Shown here: piece by piece, positions 33,462-42,511 of the stretch
Layout of the letters: each line of letters opens with the position of its first letter
How positions within the stretch are numbered: position 1 is the stretch's first letter
Assembly (NCBI GenBank): GCA_949840905.1
Contig: CATKXW010000019.1
Coordinates: 1-45,653, forward strand
DNA from: an uncultured Eggerthellaceae bacterium
GTDB taxonomy: Bacteria; Actinomycetota; Coriobacteriia; Coriobacteriales; Eggerthellaceae
Reading direction: 5' to 3'
Length of the DNA stretch: 45,653 nucleotides
Notes under the pieces: generated by a model
What the model was told of the DNA's origin: nothing
The model's database searches: none
Seen by the model: the letters and a program-made list of their open reading frames with translations, nothing else
Program-made: the position numbers and the translations under genes

Positions 33462-34820
33462 CTAGTCGAACAGGGTCCACGGTTGGGTGGGCCTATCCTG
33501 CAGATAGCCGTCCATCCACTTCCACAGCGGGTGCTGGTCCATGAAGTCTTTAGCGTTGAACTCCACACCATCGGCCCGCCCGTACCGGCCCCACATCCGC
33601 AGGTTCTTCACGTCGTCGGGGGCCGCCGCCTTGCCATCGCAGGATCCTGCCGGATAGAACGGGATGTTCCACACCGCATCAGGATCGTCGGCATAGTATT
33701 GCGGGTCCACGTCGTAGTGGGCGCAGATGTTGCGGGAAGAGGGGTTGTCATAGCCCGTGTACACGTCGTAGGTGTCGGCGAGCATCTTCTTCACCACGTC
33801 GAGGTCGATCTTGCCGTAGTACTGGTCGATCAGCTCCATCCAACGCTGACGGCGCGCGCCGGTCTGCTGGCGCGGGTCGTTGAATCCGTTGTCCTTGCAC
33901 TCCAGATTGCGGATGCGCGGGTCGAACACCGCATTGCAGCCGAAGAAGGTACCATCGAAGGTGCGCTCCAGCGACGTGTAGGCCAAACCCTGCTCGTAGC
34001 GGGCTATCTCGCCGGTGTTATGGTCGGCTATCAGCCACGCGTTGGCGTAGCCGCCGTTGTTGCCCTTGTCCAGCCGCTCCACGAACGCATCGATGGTGCC
34101 GCCGAACTGCACGGCATCGCGGATGCGCACCCACTCGGGCATGCCCGTCTCGTCATAGCGGTCGAAACCGGCCAGGGTGGTCTCGGTGATGTTCAGCCCC
34201 GCCGAGGTCACGTAGAAGTCGGTCATGGAGGAGAGCATGCACGGTGCCGAGGCCTGCATGATGAAGCTGTAGCCCTCTTCTGGCTCCACGCGCTTGCATA
34301 CGTTGAAGTACTGGCCGCTCCAGAACTCATCGAAGCTCTCATGGCCCAGGTAGGGCTTGCCGTCCACCGTGGCAGAGCCGGTGGCCACGATGGCCGAGCA
34401 ATGCTCCTTGCGATGGGTCTTCATCAGCGGTCGGCTCATGATCTTCCCAGCGTTCTGGGGCCACCAGTAGCCGGTCACTTCCATCCAGTCGTTCCACGCG
34501 ATCAGGTCGTCGAGGGTCTGGGCGCACCCGGCAGCGGTGAGGCCATCGGCCATGCCCTGCAGCTCCTGTGCGTAGCGCTCAGGGATCATGGCCTTGTGCA
34601 TGCGAATGGACTGCTCGGCGAACCACTCGTAGGTCATGCCGAAGGTCTGCAGGGTCATGTACTTGTATACGCGCAGGCCATCTTCGTACTCGTCAGCCAG
34701 CAGATAGCCCTCTTGGAAACCGCGCTCGTAGGCGGTGCCCTTCACCTTGATGTGCTGCCAACCGTTCTTCTGTTCGCATTGCGCACCATCGACGATGCGC
34801 TGTTGTTCTTGCGTGAGCAT
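33462..34820 (-). CDS. C45/phospholipase B-like Ntn hydrolase
   Basis: 452 residues. THRKEHCSAIVATGSATVDG followed by KPYLGHESFDEFW is the pattern of Ntn hydrolases of the acyltransferase/phospholipase B group, with Cys141 as the nucleophile after internal self-cleavage. GLNITETTLAGFD and NNGGYANAWLIADHNTGEIA also match the family. No signal peptide is present, unlike many secreted relatives. The substrate is likely an amide bond in a peptide or acyl-amino acid. ATG at 34820 follows AAGGAGC. Confidence 0.83.
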   Translation of the reverse strand: MLTQEQQRIVDGAQCEQKNGWQHIKVKGTAYERGFQEGYLLADEYEDGLRVYKYMTLQTFGMTYEWFAEQSIRMHKAMIPERYAQELQGMADGLTAAGCAQTLDDLIAWNDWMEVTGYWWPQNAGKIMSRPLMKTHRKEHCSAIVATGSATVDGKPYLGHESFDEFWSGQYFNVCKRVEPEEGYSFIMQASAPCMLSSMTDFYVTSAGLNITETTLAGFDRYDETGMPEWVRIRDAVQFGGTIDAFVERLDKGNNGGYANAWLIADHNTGEIARYEQGLAYTSLERTFDGTFFGCNAVFDPRIRNLECKDNGFNDPRQQTGARRQRWMELIDQYYGKIDLDVVKKMLADTYDVYTGYDNPSSRNICAHYDVDPQYYADDPDAVWNIPFYPAGSCDGKAAAPDDVKNLRMWGRYGRADGVEFNAKDFMDQHPLWKWMDGYLQDRPTQPWTLFD

Positions 34821-34899
34821 CTCATGCTCCTTCCTGCAAGGAGAGCTGCCTCTCGGCCACCTCGGATGATCCAAGAGGCGCTCTCCCGCTCATTCGTCT

Positions 34900-34919
34900 C
34901 TCCCTTCGAGAAAAGGGAG
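34900..34919 (-). repeat. Intercistronic hairpin
   Basis: CTCCCTT and AAGGGAG form a 7-bp stem with a 6-nt loop between the S10 and C45 genes. It may be a processing or stability element of the operon mRNA. Confidence 0.5.
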
Positions 34920-34944
34920 CTGTTACGAAGCGCTCGCGAAAAGC

Positions 34945-36441
34945 CTAGGCCTCGTGACGCTTCTCGTAGAAGGCCGCCAGCTCCGGTGCCATCTTCTCCA
35001 GCGTGGGCTGGTCCTCATAGGCCATATGGCCGTTCTCGTGCACCTTGTATTCGATGCGGCTCGTGATGGACTCCGGCAGGAACATCTTGGAGATGGAGTG
35101 CTTCACGTTCCAGAACGGGGTGGCCGCATCGTGGATGCCACCGAAGAACAGCACGCGGCACTTCGGGTTGCGGCGCAAGGCCGTGCCCATGTCGTAGGCG
35201 GTGTTCGGGCACACCGGACTGCCCATGGTGCCGGGCGCCTGGTGGGTCCAGTTCCAGTCTTCGTTGACCTTGAACGACAGCAGCACGTTGTTCGGCGAGC
35301 CCTTGAAGCCCGTCTCGTGCACCAGCTTCATCCAGGCCGACTGGTCCGGGGTCATGATGGCGTCGCCGGAAGGATCCTCGCCGGCGAAGAACTCGTTGTC
35401 GCCTTGCACGTCCATGTAGGCCGGCTCGGTGAAGCGCGTATCGTAGCGACCGGTGAACAGCCCGCGATCGGCAACGATGAGCTTGCGGAAGGTATCCAGC
35501 TCGATGCGAAGGTGCTTCTTCTGGATGATGTCGGCGTCGATGCCGATGAGCTCGGCCATCTCCCCGGCTATCTTCGCCTCTTCCTCAGCGGTGATCGAAT
35601 CGCTGCGGATGAGCGCGGCAGCCAGGGTGTCATCCACGTACTTCCAGGCCTTGTCGAACCACTCGAACTGGTCCACGCCCGCACCGGCCTTGCCGAAGTA
35701 GTTGGCTGTGGCCGCATACACGGGGAACATGCCCATGTAGTACAGGTCGTTACCGGACAGGGTGGGCGCGTAGTCCAGGATGCTCGACTGCTCGATGACG
35801 CCGGTCAGCCCGATGCCGCGCTCGCCCAGCACCCGCATCAGCACCGAGTTGCGCATGGTGCCGTACGACTCTCCGTACAGGTACAGCGGGGCGTTCCAGC
35901 GATCATGCTCGGTCAGCCATGCGGCGATGCCGCGCATGAAGGCGTCCGCGTCGCCATCGACGCCCCACACCTTCTTCGGGTCGTAGCCCTCCGCCACCTT
36001 CGAGTAACCGGTGCCGAAGGCATCTAGATACACCAGGTCAGTGGTGGGAATGAGCGACCAGGGATTGTCCACGGGCTCGGTGGGGCACGGCAGCTGCTCT
36101 TGGCTGCTGATGGGCACATGACGCGGCCCCATGCCGCCGATGTTGACCATGGCGGAGGAGCCGCCAGGACCACCGTTCCAGCAGAACGTGACCGGGCGAT
36201 CGGTCTTGTCCTTCTGGTCGGTCACATAGGAGAGCGCGAACATATGGCCGATCAGCGTGCCGTCGTCCTCGCGCACCTCCAAACACTCCGCTGTGGTCTC
36301 GTACTTGATCGTCTGTTTGCCATCCGTCCAGCTCATAGCCTTGGTGGCCGGCTCCGGTACCGCAGGGGCCGGGGATGCGGCCTTCTTCTCGGGTTCCAGC
36401 TTCAGGGTGACCGTCTGCGCTGTTTGCATCGTCTCTGCCAT
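34945..36441 (-). CDS. S10 family serine carboxypeptidase, cytoplasmic type
   Basis: 498 residues. The oxyanion motif WNGGPGGSSAMVNIGGMGP at about 88-106, Ser192 in LYGESYGTMRNS, Asp438 in GGIHDAATP and His472 in ENGHMAYED form the serine carboxypeptidase triad. There is no signal peptide; a Pro/Ala-rich leader of about 40 residues precedes the fold. It removes C-terminal amino acids from peptides. ATG at 36441 is 148 bp after the permease stop. Together with PepC and C45 it suggests intracellular breakdown of imported peptides or permease substrates. Confidence 0.92.
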   Translation of the reverse strand: MAETMQTAQTVTLKLEPEKKAASPAPAVPEPATKAMSWTDGKQTIKYETTAECLEVREDDGTLIGHMFALSYVTDQKDKTDRPVTFCWNGGPGGSSAMVNIGGMGPRHVPISSQEQLPCPTEPVDNPWSLIPTTDLVYLDAFGTGYSKVAEGYDPKKVWGVDGDADAFMRGIAAWLTEHDRWNAPLYLYGESYGTMRNSVLMRVLGERGIGLTGVIEQSSILDYAPTLSGNDLYYMGMFPVYAATANYFGKAGAGVDQFEWFDKAWKYVDDTLAAALIRSDSITAEEEAKIAGEMAELIGIDADIIQKKHLRIELDTFRKLIVADRGLFTGRYDTRFTEPAYMDVQGDNEFFAGEDPSGDAIMTPDQSAWMKLVHETGFKGSPNNVLLSFKVNEDWNWTHQAPGTMGSPVCPNTAYDMGTALRRNPKCRVLFFGGIHDAATPFWNVKHSISKMFLPESITSRIEYKVHENGHMAYEDQPTLEKMAPELAAFYEKRHEA

Positions 36442-36526
36442 GATGGCTCCTTAGTCGAAATGGTTTCCGTTGCTCGTCGTTATCTCTTATATGGGCACCC
36501 CGTCTCCGAGGAAACCGCCTGATCAT

Positions 36527-36561
36527 GCCCTCGCCCTGCGCTCGCGCCCAAAGGCGAGGGC
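36527..36561 (-). repeat. Intercistronic hairpin
   Basis: GCCCTCGCC and GGCGAGGGC form a 9-bp stem with a 17-nt loop in the gap between the APC permease and S10 genes. No T run, so it is unlikely to end the operon. Confidence 0.55.
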
Positions 36562-36589
36562 CTTCCGTGCGGCCAGATCGCGGACCGAT

Positions 36590-38095
36590 CTAGCCGAGGT
36601 TTATCTGCTTCTTCAACACCTTGGTGAGCACCAGGTAGTACACGATGCCGATAGCGATGAAGACCACGCCCACGGTAAGGGCCACCTCGCCCACCGACAT
36701 CAGGATGGCGAAGCACACCAGCGCGCCCAGAGCCGGGAACACCAGGTGCATGAGCAGCGCCTGGGCTCCCGTGCGCTCTTTCAGCTGGAACCAGCAGAAC
36801 ACGATGACGGCCACGTTCAGCATGGTGTAGGTGGACAGGGCGCCGAAGTTGCTGATCTTCACCACGGTGTTCATATCGATGCCGCTGAACTGGAATATCA
36901 GCGTGAGCACGATGGACAGCCCGATGATGAACAGCACGGCGTTCAGGGGGGAGTTGGTGCGCTTGTCCATCTTGGCCATGAACTTCGGCAAACAACCGCC
37001 CTTGGCCATGGTGAACATGACGAATGCGATGGAGTTCTGCTGCGCGATGGCGGTGAACACGCCCTGGGCCAAAGCCACGCCCACGGCGCACACGATCATC
37101 AGCCACGGGCCGGCGGCCATCTTCGCTACCAGATAGAAGGCGTTGTCGGTGTCACCAGCGAACGCAGCGCCGGAGGGGTCGATGCACGTGGCGATGAAGC
37201 ACTGGGCGGCGTAGAGCACGCACAGCACGATCGCCATCACCATCATGGCTCGCGACGGACCGTGCTTGGGATCTTTAGCCTCTTGGGTCAGCGTAGCGAT
37301 GGCACCGAAGCCCACGTAGGACATGACGGCCAGCGACACGGCCGACATGGTGCCACCGAACTCGAACTTGGACGGGTCGAACAAGTTGGTGGGCGCGAAG
37401 CTGCATGTTTGCGGATGCGATACCACATAAGCGATGCCGCAACCGACGAACAACGCCAGGATGGCCAACTGCGCCACCAGGGCCACCTTGTTCACCACCA
37501 TGGCGGTCTTCATGCCGATCAGCGACACGATGGCCACTATGATGAGGAACCCGAAGCACAGGGCCAATATGGGCACATCCGGTAGCATGCTATGGATGGC
37601 TATGGCCGCGATCAGATACACCATGGCAGGACTGACCAGGTACTGCAACAGCATCAACCAACCGGCGATGAACCCGGGCAGCTTGCCGAACACGTGGCTC
37701 ACATAGGTGAAGATGGAGCCCGAGGACGGGAAATGCCGGATCATGATGCCGAAGGAGAACACCGAGAACAGCACGGCCACGAACCCGATGAGGAACGCCA
37801 GGGTGGGCATGCCGCCCGAATCGGAGAACACGCCGCCATAGACGGCCATGGGAGAGATGGGCACCATGGTGATGAGGCCCCATACCACCATATCCTTCAC
37901 CGTCAGAGTGGCCTTGAAGGTATCACCGCTCTTCTGCTTGGTGGCCACTGTCGGCTTGGTGACCGTTGTGCCGTTGTTCTCCGGCATGGACATGCGATCT
38001 TTGGCGGCCGGGTCTGCGATGGCCGTGGAGGTCGCTGCTCGCGCGGGAGCAGTGGTGCTTCCCGCGGTCAACTTCACATCGTCGTTTTTCATCAT
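36590..38095 (-). CDS. APC family amino acid permease
   Basis: 501 residues. After a hydrophilic leader of about 60 residues come 12 hydrophobic helices. LTVKDMVVWGLITMVPISPM, then AVYGGVFSDSGGMPTLAFLI and FGIMIRHFPSSGSIFTYVSH are the first three helices of APC transporters; VAVMSYVGFGAIATLTQEAK-like (SLAVMSYVGFGAIATLTQEA) is the conserved helix 6. It imports or exchanges an amino acid or amine by proton or substrate antiport; substrate unknown. ATG at 38095 is chosen for AAGGTG just upstream, not ATG at 38110. Confidence 0.9.
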   Translation of the reverse strand: MMKNDDVKLTAGSTTAPARAATSTAIADPAAKDRMSMPENNGTTVTKPTVATKQKSGDTFKATLTVKDMVVWGLITMVPISPMAVYGGVFSDSGGMPTLAFLIGFVAVLFSVFSFGIMIRHFPSSGSIFTYVSHVFGKLPGFIAGWLMLLQYLVSPAMVYLIAAIAIHSMLPDVPILALCFGFLIIVAIVSLIGMKTAMVVNKVALVAQLAILALFVGCGIAYVVSHPQTCSFAPTNLFDPSKFEFGGTMSAVSLAVMSYVGFGAIATLTQEAKDPKHGPSRAMMVMAIVLCVLYAAQCFIATCIDPSGAAFAGDTDNAFYLVAKMAAGPWLMIVCAVGVALAQGVFTAIAQQNSIAFVMFTMAKGGCLPKFMAKMDKRTNSPLNAVLFIIGLSIVLTLIFQFSGIDMNTVVKISNFGALSTYTMLNVAVIVFCWFQLKERTGAQALLMHLVFPALGALVCFAILMSVGEVALTVGVVFIAIGIVYYLVLTKVLKKQINLG

Positions 38096-38115
38096 CAACA
38101 CCTTCCACATCTTCA

Positions 38116-38154
38116 CTGGGCTGCGTCGCTCTCAACAGGACCGCCGCAGCCCAG
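38116..38154 (-). repeat. Intercistronic hairpin
   Basis: CTGGGCTGCG and CGCAGCCCAG form a 10-bp stem with a 19-nt loop between the two permease genes. It could be a differential-stability element lowering expression of the downstream genes. Confidence 0.6.
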
Positions 38155-38165
38155 CCCCTGAGAAG

Positions 38166-40358
38166 TCACTTCTTCGTCGTGGTGCCCGTCGCGGCGGATG
38201 CCGTATCGGCCCCGTCGCTCTCGGCCACCTTCCGTGCCTGTTCGGCAGCGGCCTCCGCCTCCTTCACTTCGCGTTGGGCATCAGCGAGGTCGCTATCGGC
38301 TTCCACCTGATCCTCGTAGGCTTGAGCCTCTATGGCACGATCTTTCGCCTTCTGCTTATCGGCGCGTTCTGCAGCTTCGGCCTTCTTCTCGGCCTCGGCT
38401 GCCTTGTTGGCGGCCGCCACCGCATCGCGCGGGATCGTGGCCGCTTCCACGGCTTTCGAAGAGGCCGGAGGCACTTCGTGGTCGAGCTGCACGGGCACTG
38501 CTTCCATGCGACGCTTGCCCTTCTTCAGGCCCACCGTGGCCGCTGTGCCGATGCCAGCCTTCTCGGAGATGATGGCGGGCTGGCTCATGGGCACCGACAC
38601 CGCGGTGTTCATGACGCCGTTGGTCTTCACCGGATGGTTCATGGCCGCCGGATCATCGCCCGCCTCGATGGACGGCGAGGACGGATGATGGCCGCCATGG
38701 CCGAGATACTCGGCAGAGAGCTCGATCTGCTCGTTGGGGTCCCACAGCTTCTTGATGGGCATGCCCATGGGGTTCTGGTCTTCGCTCATCATCTCGGATG
38801 GCACGTTGGACAGCACGCGCGCCGGCTTCTTCAAGCCCTCGATCTGCCAGGTGAACGGCGCGAACACGTTATTGGGATCGGCCCAATCATGCTTCTTGGA
38901 CGCCATGTACACCGTAAAGCAGATGGCGAAAGTGACCAGGATGATGGCTACGATGACCACCACGTAGGTGACCGGGCTGCCCACTTCCTCGGCCACCTGG
39001 GCCGGCGGGATGATGGCCAACACGATGCCGAAGACGCTGGCCAGCAGGCCGACGCCAGCCACCAAGTAGGCGCCCACGTTACCGCCAGGCACCTTGAACA
39101 GGCGCGGGCGGTTGGGCTGGTCGTGCCGCAGCTTCAAGAACGAGATGAACATGAGCACGTAGTACATCATGTACAGGATGGTGATGGCCTGGGTGATGAG
39201 GATGACGAAGCCTTCGATGTTCGGGATGAGGAAGCACAGGAAGGCAACGATGGTCATGAAGGCCATCTGCAGATACATCAAGCGGCTCGGCATGCCGTGA
39301 CGGTTGGTGTTCTGCATAAACTTCGGCAAGAAGCCGGAGCGGCCGGCCTGGCCCAACATGAACGACGGGCCTGCCATGTTGGTGACCAGCGATGCCATAG
39401 AAGCGCCGAGGCCGACCCACACGAACGCCACGTATATCCACGGGCAGCTGAAGCACTCGCCCAGGATCTTGTAGGTCTGGAACAGGCCATAGACCAGGTT
39501 CATCTCCGCCTTCGGCGTCACGATGGCGATGCATACCGTGCCCGCGATGAAGATGATCAGCGTCAGGATCATGGCGATGAAGATGGATAGCGGGAACTCC
39601 TTTTGCGGCTTCTTCAGCTGCTTGATGTGAGCAGCGTTCATGTCGATGCCAGCGAAGCTGAAGAACACGCCTGCGGCCAGGGCCATGGTGGTGAGGTTGA
39701 AGCCGTCAGAGAACGGATTGAACGCCTCGGGCGTGGGCGTAACATTGGATACGTTGCCCTGGGCTAGCCATACGCACGTCATGATGACGATGAAGCCCAG
39801 CGGTATGAACGTACCGATGATGACGCCATACTTGGTGAGGCCCGCGAACGCCTTGACGCCCTTGGTGGCCACGAAGGTGAGGCCCCAGTAGTAGGCCAGC
39901 CACGCCAGTATGATGAAGAACTGGTTCTGCGGGTGGTTCATGAAGTTGACGGCCCAATCCCAATCAGGTGTGTAGAACCCGATGGTGGCCGACGCGCTCG
40001 CCACGCCGGAGCCGAAGTTGATAGAAGTTTGGAACCACAGGATCAGCAAGCACGTGAATGCCAGTCCCGGCCCCAGCGCCTCGCCGACCCAGCGGAAGAT
40101 GCCACCGCGCTGTCCCCAGCCCGATGCCAGCTCCGCAGCGACCAAGCCCGTAGGCAGAAAGAAGACGATGGCGCCGATGATGAAGAGCGTAACGGAGGAC
40201 AGCCCATAATAGGCTTGCTGCACGTCATTGGCCACGCTGCCGATGATCGTCACGTTCATCATGACGAGGGCCATCAGGCTGATGTAGGTGCCGCTATTGA
40301 CCTTCGGTGCGCTCTTGCCCTGCGCTTTCGCAGGTGTTGTCGTGTTGTGAGAACTCAT
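38166..40358 (-). CDS. APC family permease (GadC-like) with long charged C-terminal tail
   Basis: 730 residues. The first 485 hold 12 hydrophobic helices; FSFAGIDMNAAHIKQLKKPQ and KEFPLSIFIAMILTLIIFIA resemble the glutamate/GABA-antiporter-type branch of APC transporters. The last 245 residues are cytoplasmic: a Pro/His linker, then a helix rich in Ala, Glu and Lys (NKAAEAEKKAEAAERADKQK, then AQREVKEAEAAAEQARKVAE), probably a coiled coil. Such a tail is not usual for the family. ATG at 40358 has AAGGGG upstream. First gene of the operon, 336 bp downstream of the TetR-type palindrome. Confidence 0.9.
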   Translation of the reverse strand: MSSHNTTTPAKAQGKSAPKVNSGTYISLMALVMMNVTIIGSVANDVQQAYYGLSSVTLFIIGAIVFFLPTGLVAAELASGWGQRGGIFRWVGEALGPGLAFTCLLILWFQTSINFGSGVASASATIGFYTPDWDWAVNFMNHPQNQFFIILAWLAYYWGLTFVATKGVKAFAGLTKYGVIIGTFIPLGFIVIMTCVWLAQGNVSNVTPTPEAFNPFSDGFNLTTMALAAGVFFSFAGIDMNAAHIKQLKKPQKEFPLSIFIAMILTLIIFIAGTVCIAIVTPKAEMNLVYGLFQTYKILGECFSCPWIYVAFVWVGLGASMASLVTNMAGPSFMLGQAGRSGFLPKFMQNTNRHGMPSRLMYLQMAFMTIVAFLCFLIPNIEGFVILITQAITILYMMYYVLMFISFLKLRHDQPNRPRLFKVPGGNVGAYLVAGVGLLASVFGIVLAIIPPAQVAEEVGSPVTYVVVIVAIILVTFAICFTVYMASKKHDWADPNNVFAPFTWQIEGLKKPARVLSNVPSEMMSEDQNPMGMPIKKLWDPNEQIELSAEYLGHGGHHPSSPSIEAGDDPAAMNHPVKTNGVMNTAVSVPMSQPAIISEKAGIGTAATVGLKKGKRRMEAVPVQLDHEVPPASSKAVEAATIPRDAVAAANKAAEAEKKAEAAERADKQKAKDRAIEAQAYEDQVEADSDLADAQREVKEAEAAAEQARKVAESDGADTASAATGTTTKK

Positions 40359-40693
40359 GATCTTACCCCTTGCTGCGGACAGGACGCTCGCGATGCTGAA
40401 AGCTCGCGAACCCACCCTGTCTTCCGATACGTCGGATGCGGCCCTCCCGCAAAGAGACCGCGAGAGATGCCGGTCAGCCCGACGGCGGAGGCTGCCCACC
40501 GCGAAGAGGCGTGAAAGCGCCTTCACGGAGGACGGCTGCTCCTATGGTCGAGCTGTTGCTCTTCGATCGCATATCGCAACCCCCCTTCTTCTCGGCTCAA
40601 TGGGAAAAGCTTCCTTCTAACGTGCCGCAAAGGGGGCTTGTTCCATTTCTTCGATAGCCTTACCTTAGTAGGTTCTGAACAGGCAGGTTACGC

Positions 40694-40712
40694 GATTGAC
40701 GTAATGTCAATC
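40694..40712. promoter_or_regulatory. Candidate TetR operator upstream of permease/peptidase operon
   Basis: GATTGAC-GTAAT-GTCAATC, a 7-bp perfect palindrome. The half sites and spacing are the same as those before the TetR gene (28445-28461). This links the two loci by sequence; binding is inferred. Confidence 0.65.
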
Positions 40713-40772
40713 CGCCGTTACTAACGCGTTGCGAAGCGGAGAAGAACCGCTCTTCTTCCTCTTCTTTTCCAT

Positions 40773-40821
40773 AAAAAACCACCGCTCCTCCTGCTGCTCG
40801 AACAGGAAGAACGGTGGTTCT
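40773..40821 (-). terminator. Rho-independent terminator of the rhodanese gene
   Basis: On the minus strand AACCACCG pairs with CGGTGGTT, with a further imperfect stem inside, and TTTTTT follows. It lies 64 bp after the rhodanese stop. Confidence 0.75.
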
Positions 40822-40884
40822 CATCGATCAGAACGGCCCCTCGCGCCCTCGCGATAAGAGGTCGATCGCTACGATCGAGCGCGA

Positions 40885-41235
40885 TCAGTGCTCGATGGGA
40901 CGCGACTCGTCGGTTATCCAGTCGACCCAGCTTCCCTCATAGCATTTCTGGCCAGTGTAGCCTTTGGACTCCAACAGATCGCACGCCTCATGGGCCAGAC
41001 CGCCGTTATAGCAGTAGACGATGAACTCGTCGCTCGGCTGCAGGCCATGGCCCGCGAACTCGTCGACGAACACCGTGGCGGTATCGCCTTCAGCTTCCTT
41101 CGCCTTCATCAGCTGAATGGAGATGGCGCCCGGGATGCGGCCCTCTTCATACATCGCCTCAGGTCGCACGTCCACCAGCGGCATCTTGCCGAGGTTTTCG
41201 AGCACATAGGTCGCATCAACCACTTCATAAGCCAT
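40885..41235 (-). CDS. Rhodanese-like domain protein
   Basis: 116 residues, a single rhodanese domain. PLVDVRPEAMYEEGRIPGAI is the structural signature and Cys75 in FIVYCYNGGLAHEACDLLES is the sulfur-accepting residue. It carries sulfane sulfur in the cytoplasm; donor and acceptor are unknown. ATG at 41235 follows AAAGGAGG; a longer frame to 41337 has no site. It is divergent from the TDT transporter and ends at its own terminator, so it is not part of the permease operon. Confidence 0.9.
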   Translation of the reverse strand: MAYEVVDATYVLENLGKMPLVDVRPEAMYEEGRIPGAISIQLMKAKEAEGDTATVFVDEFAGHGLQPSDEFIVYCYNGGLAHEACDLLESKGYTGQKCYEGSWVDWITDESRPIEH

Positions 41236-41492
41236 AAGGGCCTCCTTTTCATCAAGGGAGATGTCCTCCCGCCCATTCTGTCGTCCAGCCCATATTAGAA
41301 GGATGATCGTCCAAAAACGATGACGGGAGCGTGGCATCCTCGTTACGGTTCGGATACCGTCATTTTATGGAGACGCGCCGACGGAGCGCTCACAGCAAAG
41401 ACCGTTATGTCAGAATAGCCTGCATCGTGAATGCGGCTGCTCTCCCCCCATTGCGGGACCGAGCGCCGCGACCGACCATCAGAAAGGCGTTG

Positions 41493-42443
41493 ATGCGCGA
41501 ACTCATCAGGAAGGTGCCCATACCCACTGCTGGCGTTGCATTGGGACTGGCGGCCCTCGGTAACCTGCTCAAGCCCCTGCTCGATCCGCTCCATCATGTT
41601 TTCGGCCTGATCGCCCTGCTGCTCATAGGGCTCGTGGCGGCCAAGGCCATCCTCTTTCCCTCGCTCATCCGTGAAGACCTGCGCAACTCGGTGCTCGCCA
41701 GCGTGTCGGCCACGTTCTTCATGACGCTCATGCAGATAGCTACCTACCTGGCCTCCTTCGCCCTGGGCGCGGCGTTCGCGCTGTGGGTAGCAGCGGTGAT
41801 CGGGCATCTCGTGCTCATGACATGGTTCACGTTCACCTTCATCAGGCGGTTCAAGCTTTCTGAGGTGTTCCCTACCTATTTCATCTGCTACGTGGGAATC
41901 ATCGTCGCCTCGGCCACGGCCCCGGCATTCGGAGCCCAGCAGATCGGCTATGGGCTGTTCTGGCTGGGATTCGCCTGCTACCTCGTACTGTTGGTAGTGG
42001 TCACGTACCGCTACGCTAAGCATGAGGTGCCCGAAGGCGCACGGCCTTTGTTCTGCATCTACACGGCGCCCATGAGCCTGTCGTTGGTGGGATATCTCGC
42101 CTGCGCACCGGCACCGAACATGCTGTTCGTCGGCATCCTGTTCGTAGCGGCCCAGCTGCTCTACGTGATAGTGCTCACACGACTGCCGAAGTTCTTGGCC
42201 CTTGATTTCTACCCGAGCTTCGCCGCCATGACGTTTCCGTTCGTCATCACGGCAACGGCGCTCGGGCAGGTGACCGAGCTCTTCCGCGCGGCGGCCGTGC
42301 CCTTCGTCACCGCCCTTGAATGGCTCGCCCTGGGCGAGACGATGGTGGCATGCCTCATGGTCGCCTTCGTGCTGGGCCACTACGTTCGCTTCCTGTTCGC
42401 ACGGCCCCGTGCCGTGGAGGTCGAGGCGGAAGCAGAAGCCTAA
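41493..42443 (+). CDS. TDT family transporter (tellurite-resistance/dicarboxylate type)
   Basis: 316 residues with about ten hydrophobic helices. KVPIPTAGVALGLAALGNLL is the conserved first helix of TDT proteins such as TehA and malic acid permeases. TYFICYVGIIVASATAPAFG, GLFWLGFACYLVLLVVVTYR and PMSLSLVGYLACA follow the family pattern. It may export or import a small organic or inorganic anion such as a dicarboxylate, sulfite or chloride. ATG at 41493 is chosen for AAAGGCG. The C-terminus is a short acidic Glu/Ala repeat. Confidence 0.88.
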   Translation: MRELIRKVPIPTAGVALGLAALGNLLKPLLDPLHHVFGLIALLLIGLVAAKAILFPSLIREDLRNSVLASVSATFFMTLMQIATYLASFALGAAFALWVAAVIGHLVLMTWFTFTFIRRFKLSEVFPTYFICYVGIIVASATAPAFGAQQIGYGLFWLGFACYLVLLVVVTYRYAKHEVPEGARPLFCIYTAPMSLSLVGYLACAPAPNMLFVGILFVAAQLLYVIVLTRLPKFLALDFYPSFAAMTFPFVITATALGQVTELFRAAAVPFVTALEWLALGETMVACLMVAFVLGHYVRFLFARPRAVEVEAEAEA

Positions 42444-42511
42444 AGGGCGCGTTCTTCTGAAGGGCGCGTTCTTCCCACGAGATGAGAGCAGCGGCCTCAA
42501 AGCGCACCCTC

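Larger units (their letters stand above)
40359..40884. other. 526-bp promoter region of the permease operon
   Basis: No gene is supported. It holds the ATTGAC-N5-GTCAAT palindrome at 40694-40712, a long untranslated leader toward the permease start, and near its right end a terminator for the rhodanese gene. The leader could carry further regulation, but no known riboswitch pattern was recognised. Confidence 0.55.

Noticed and set aside
33483-35066. 527-codon open frame on +
   Set aside because: Antisense shadow of the C45 gene with low-complexity His/Val/Gly composition.
37848-39590. 580-codon open frame on +
   Set aside because: Antisense to both APC permeases; His/Gly/Arg-rich composition.
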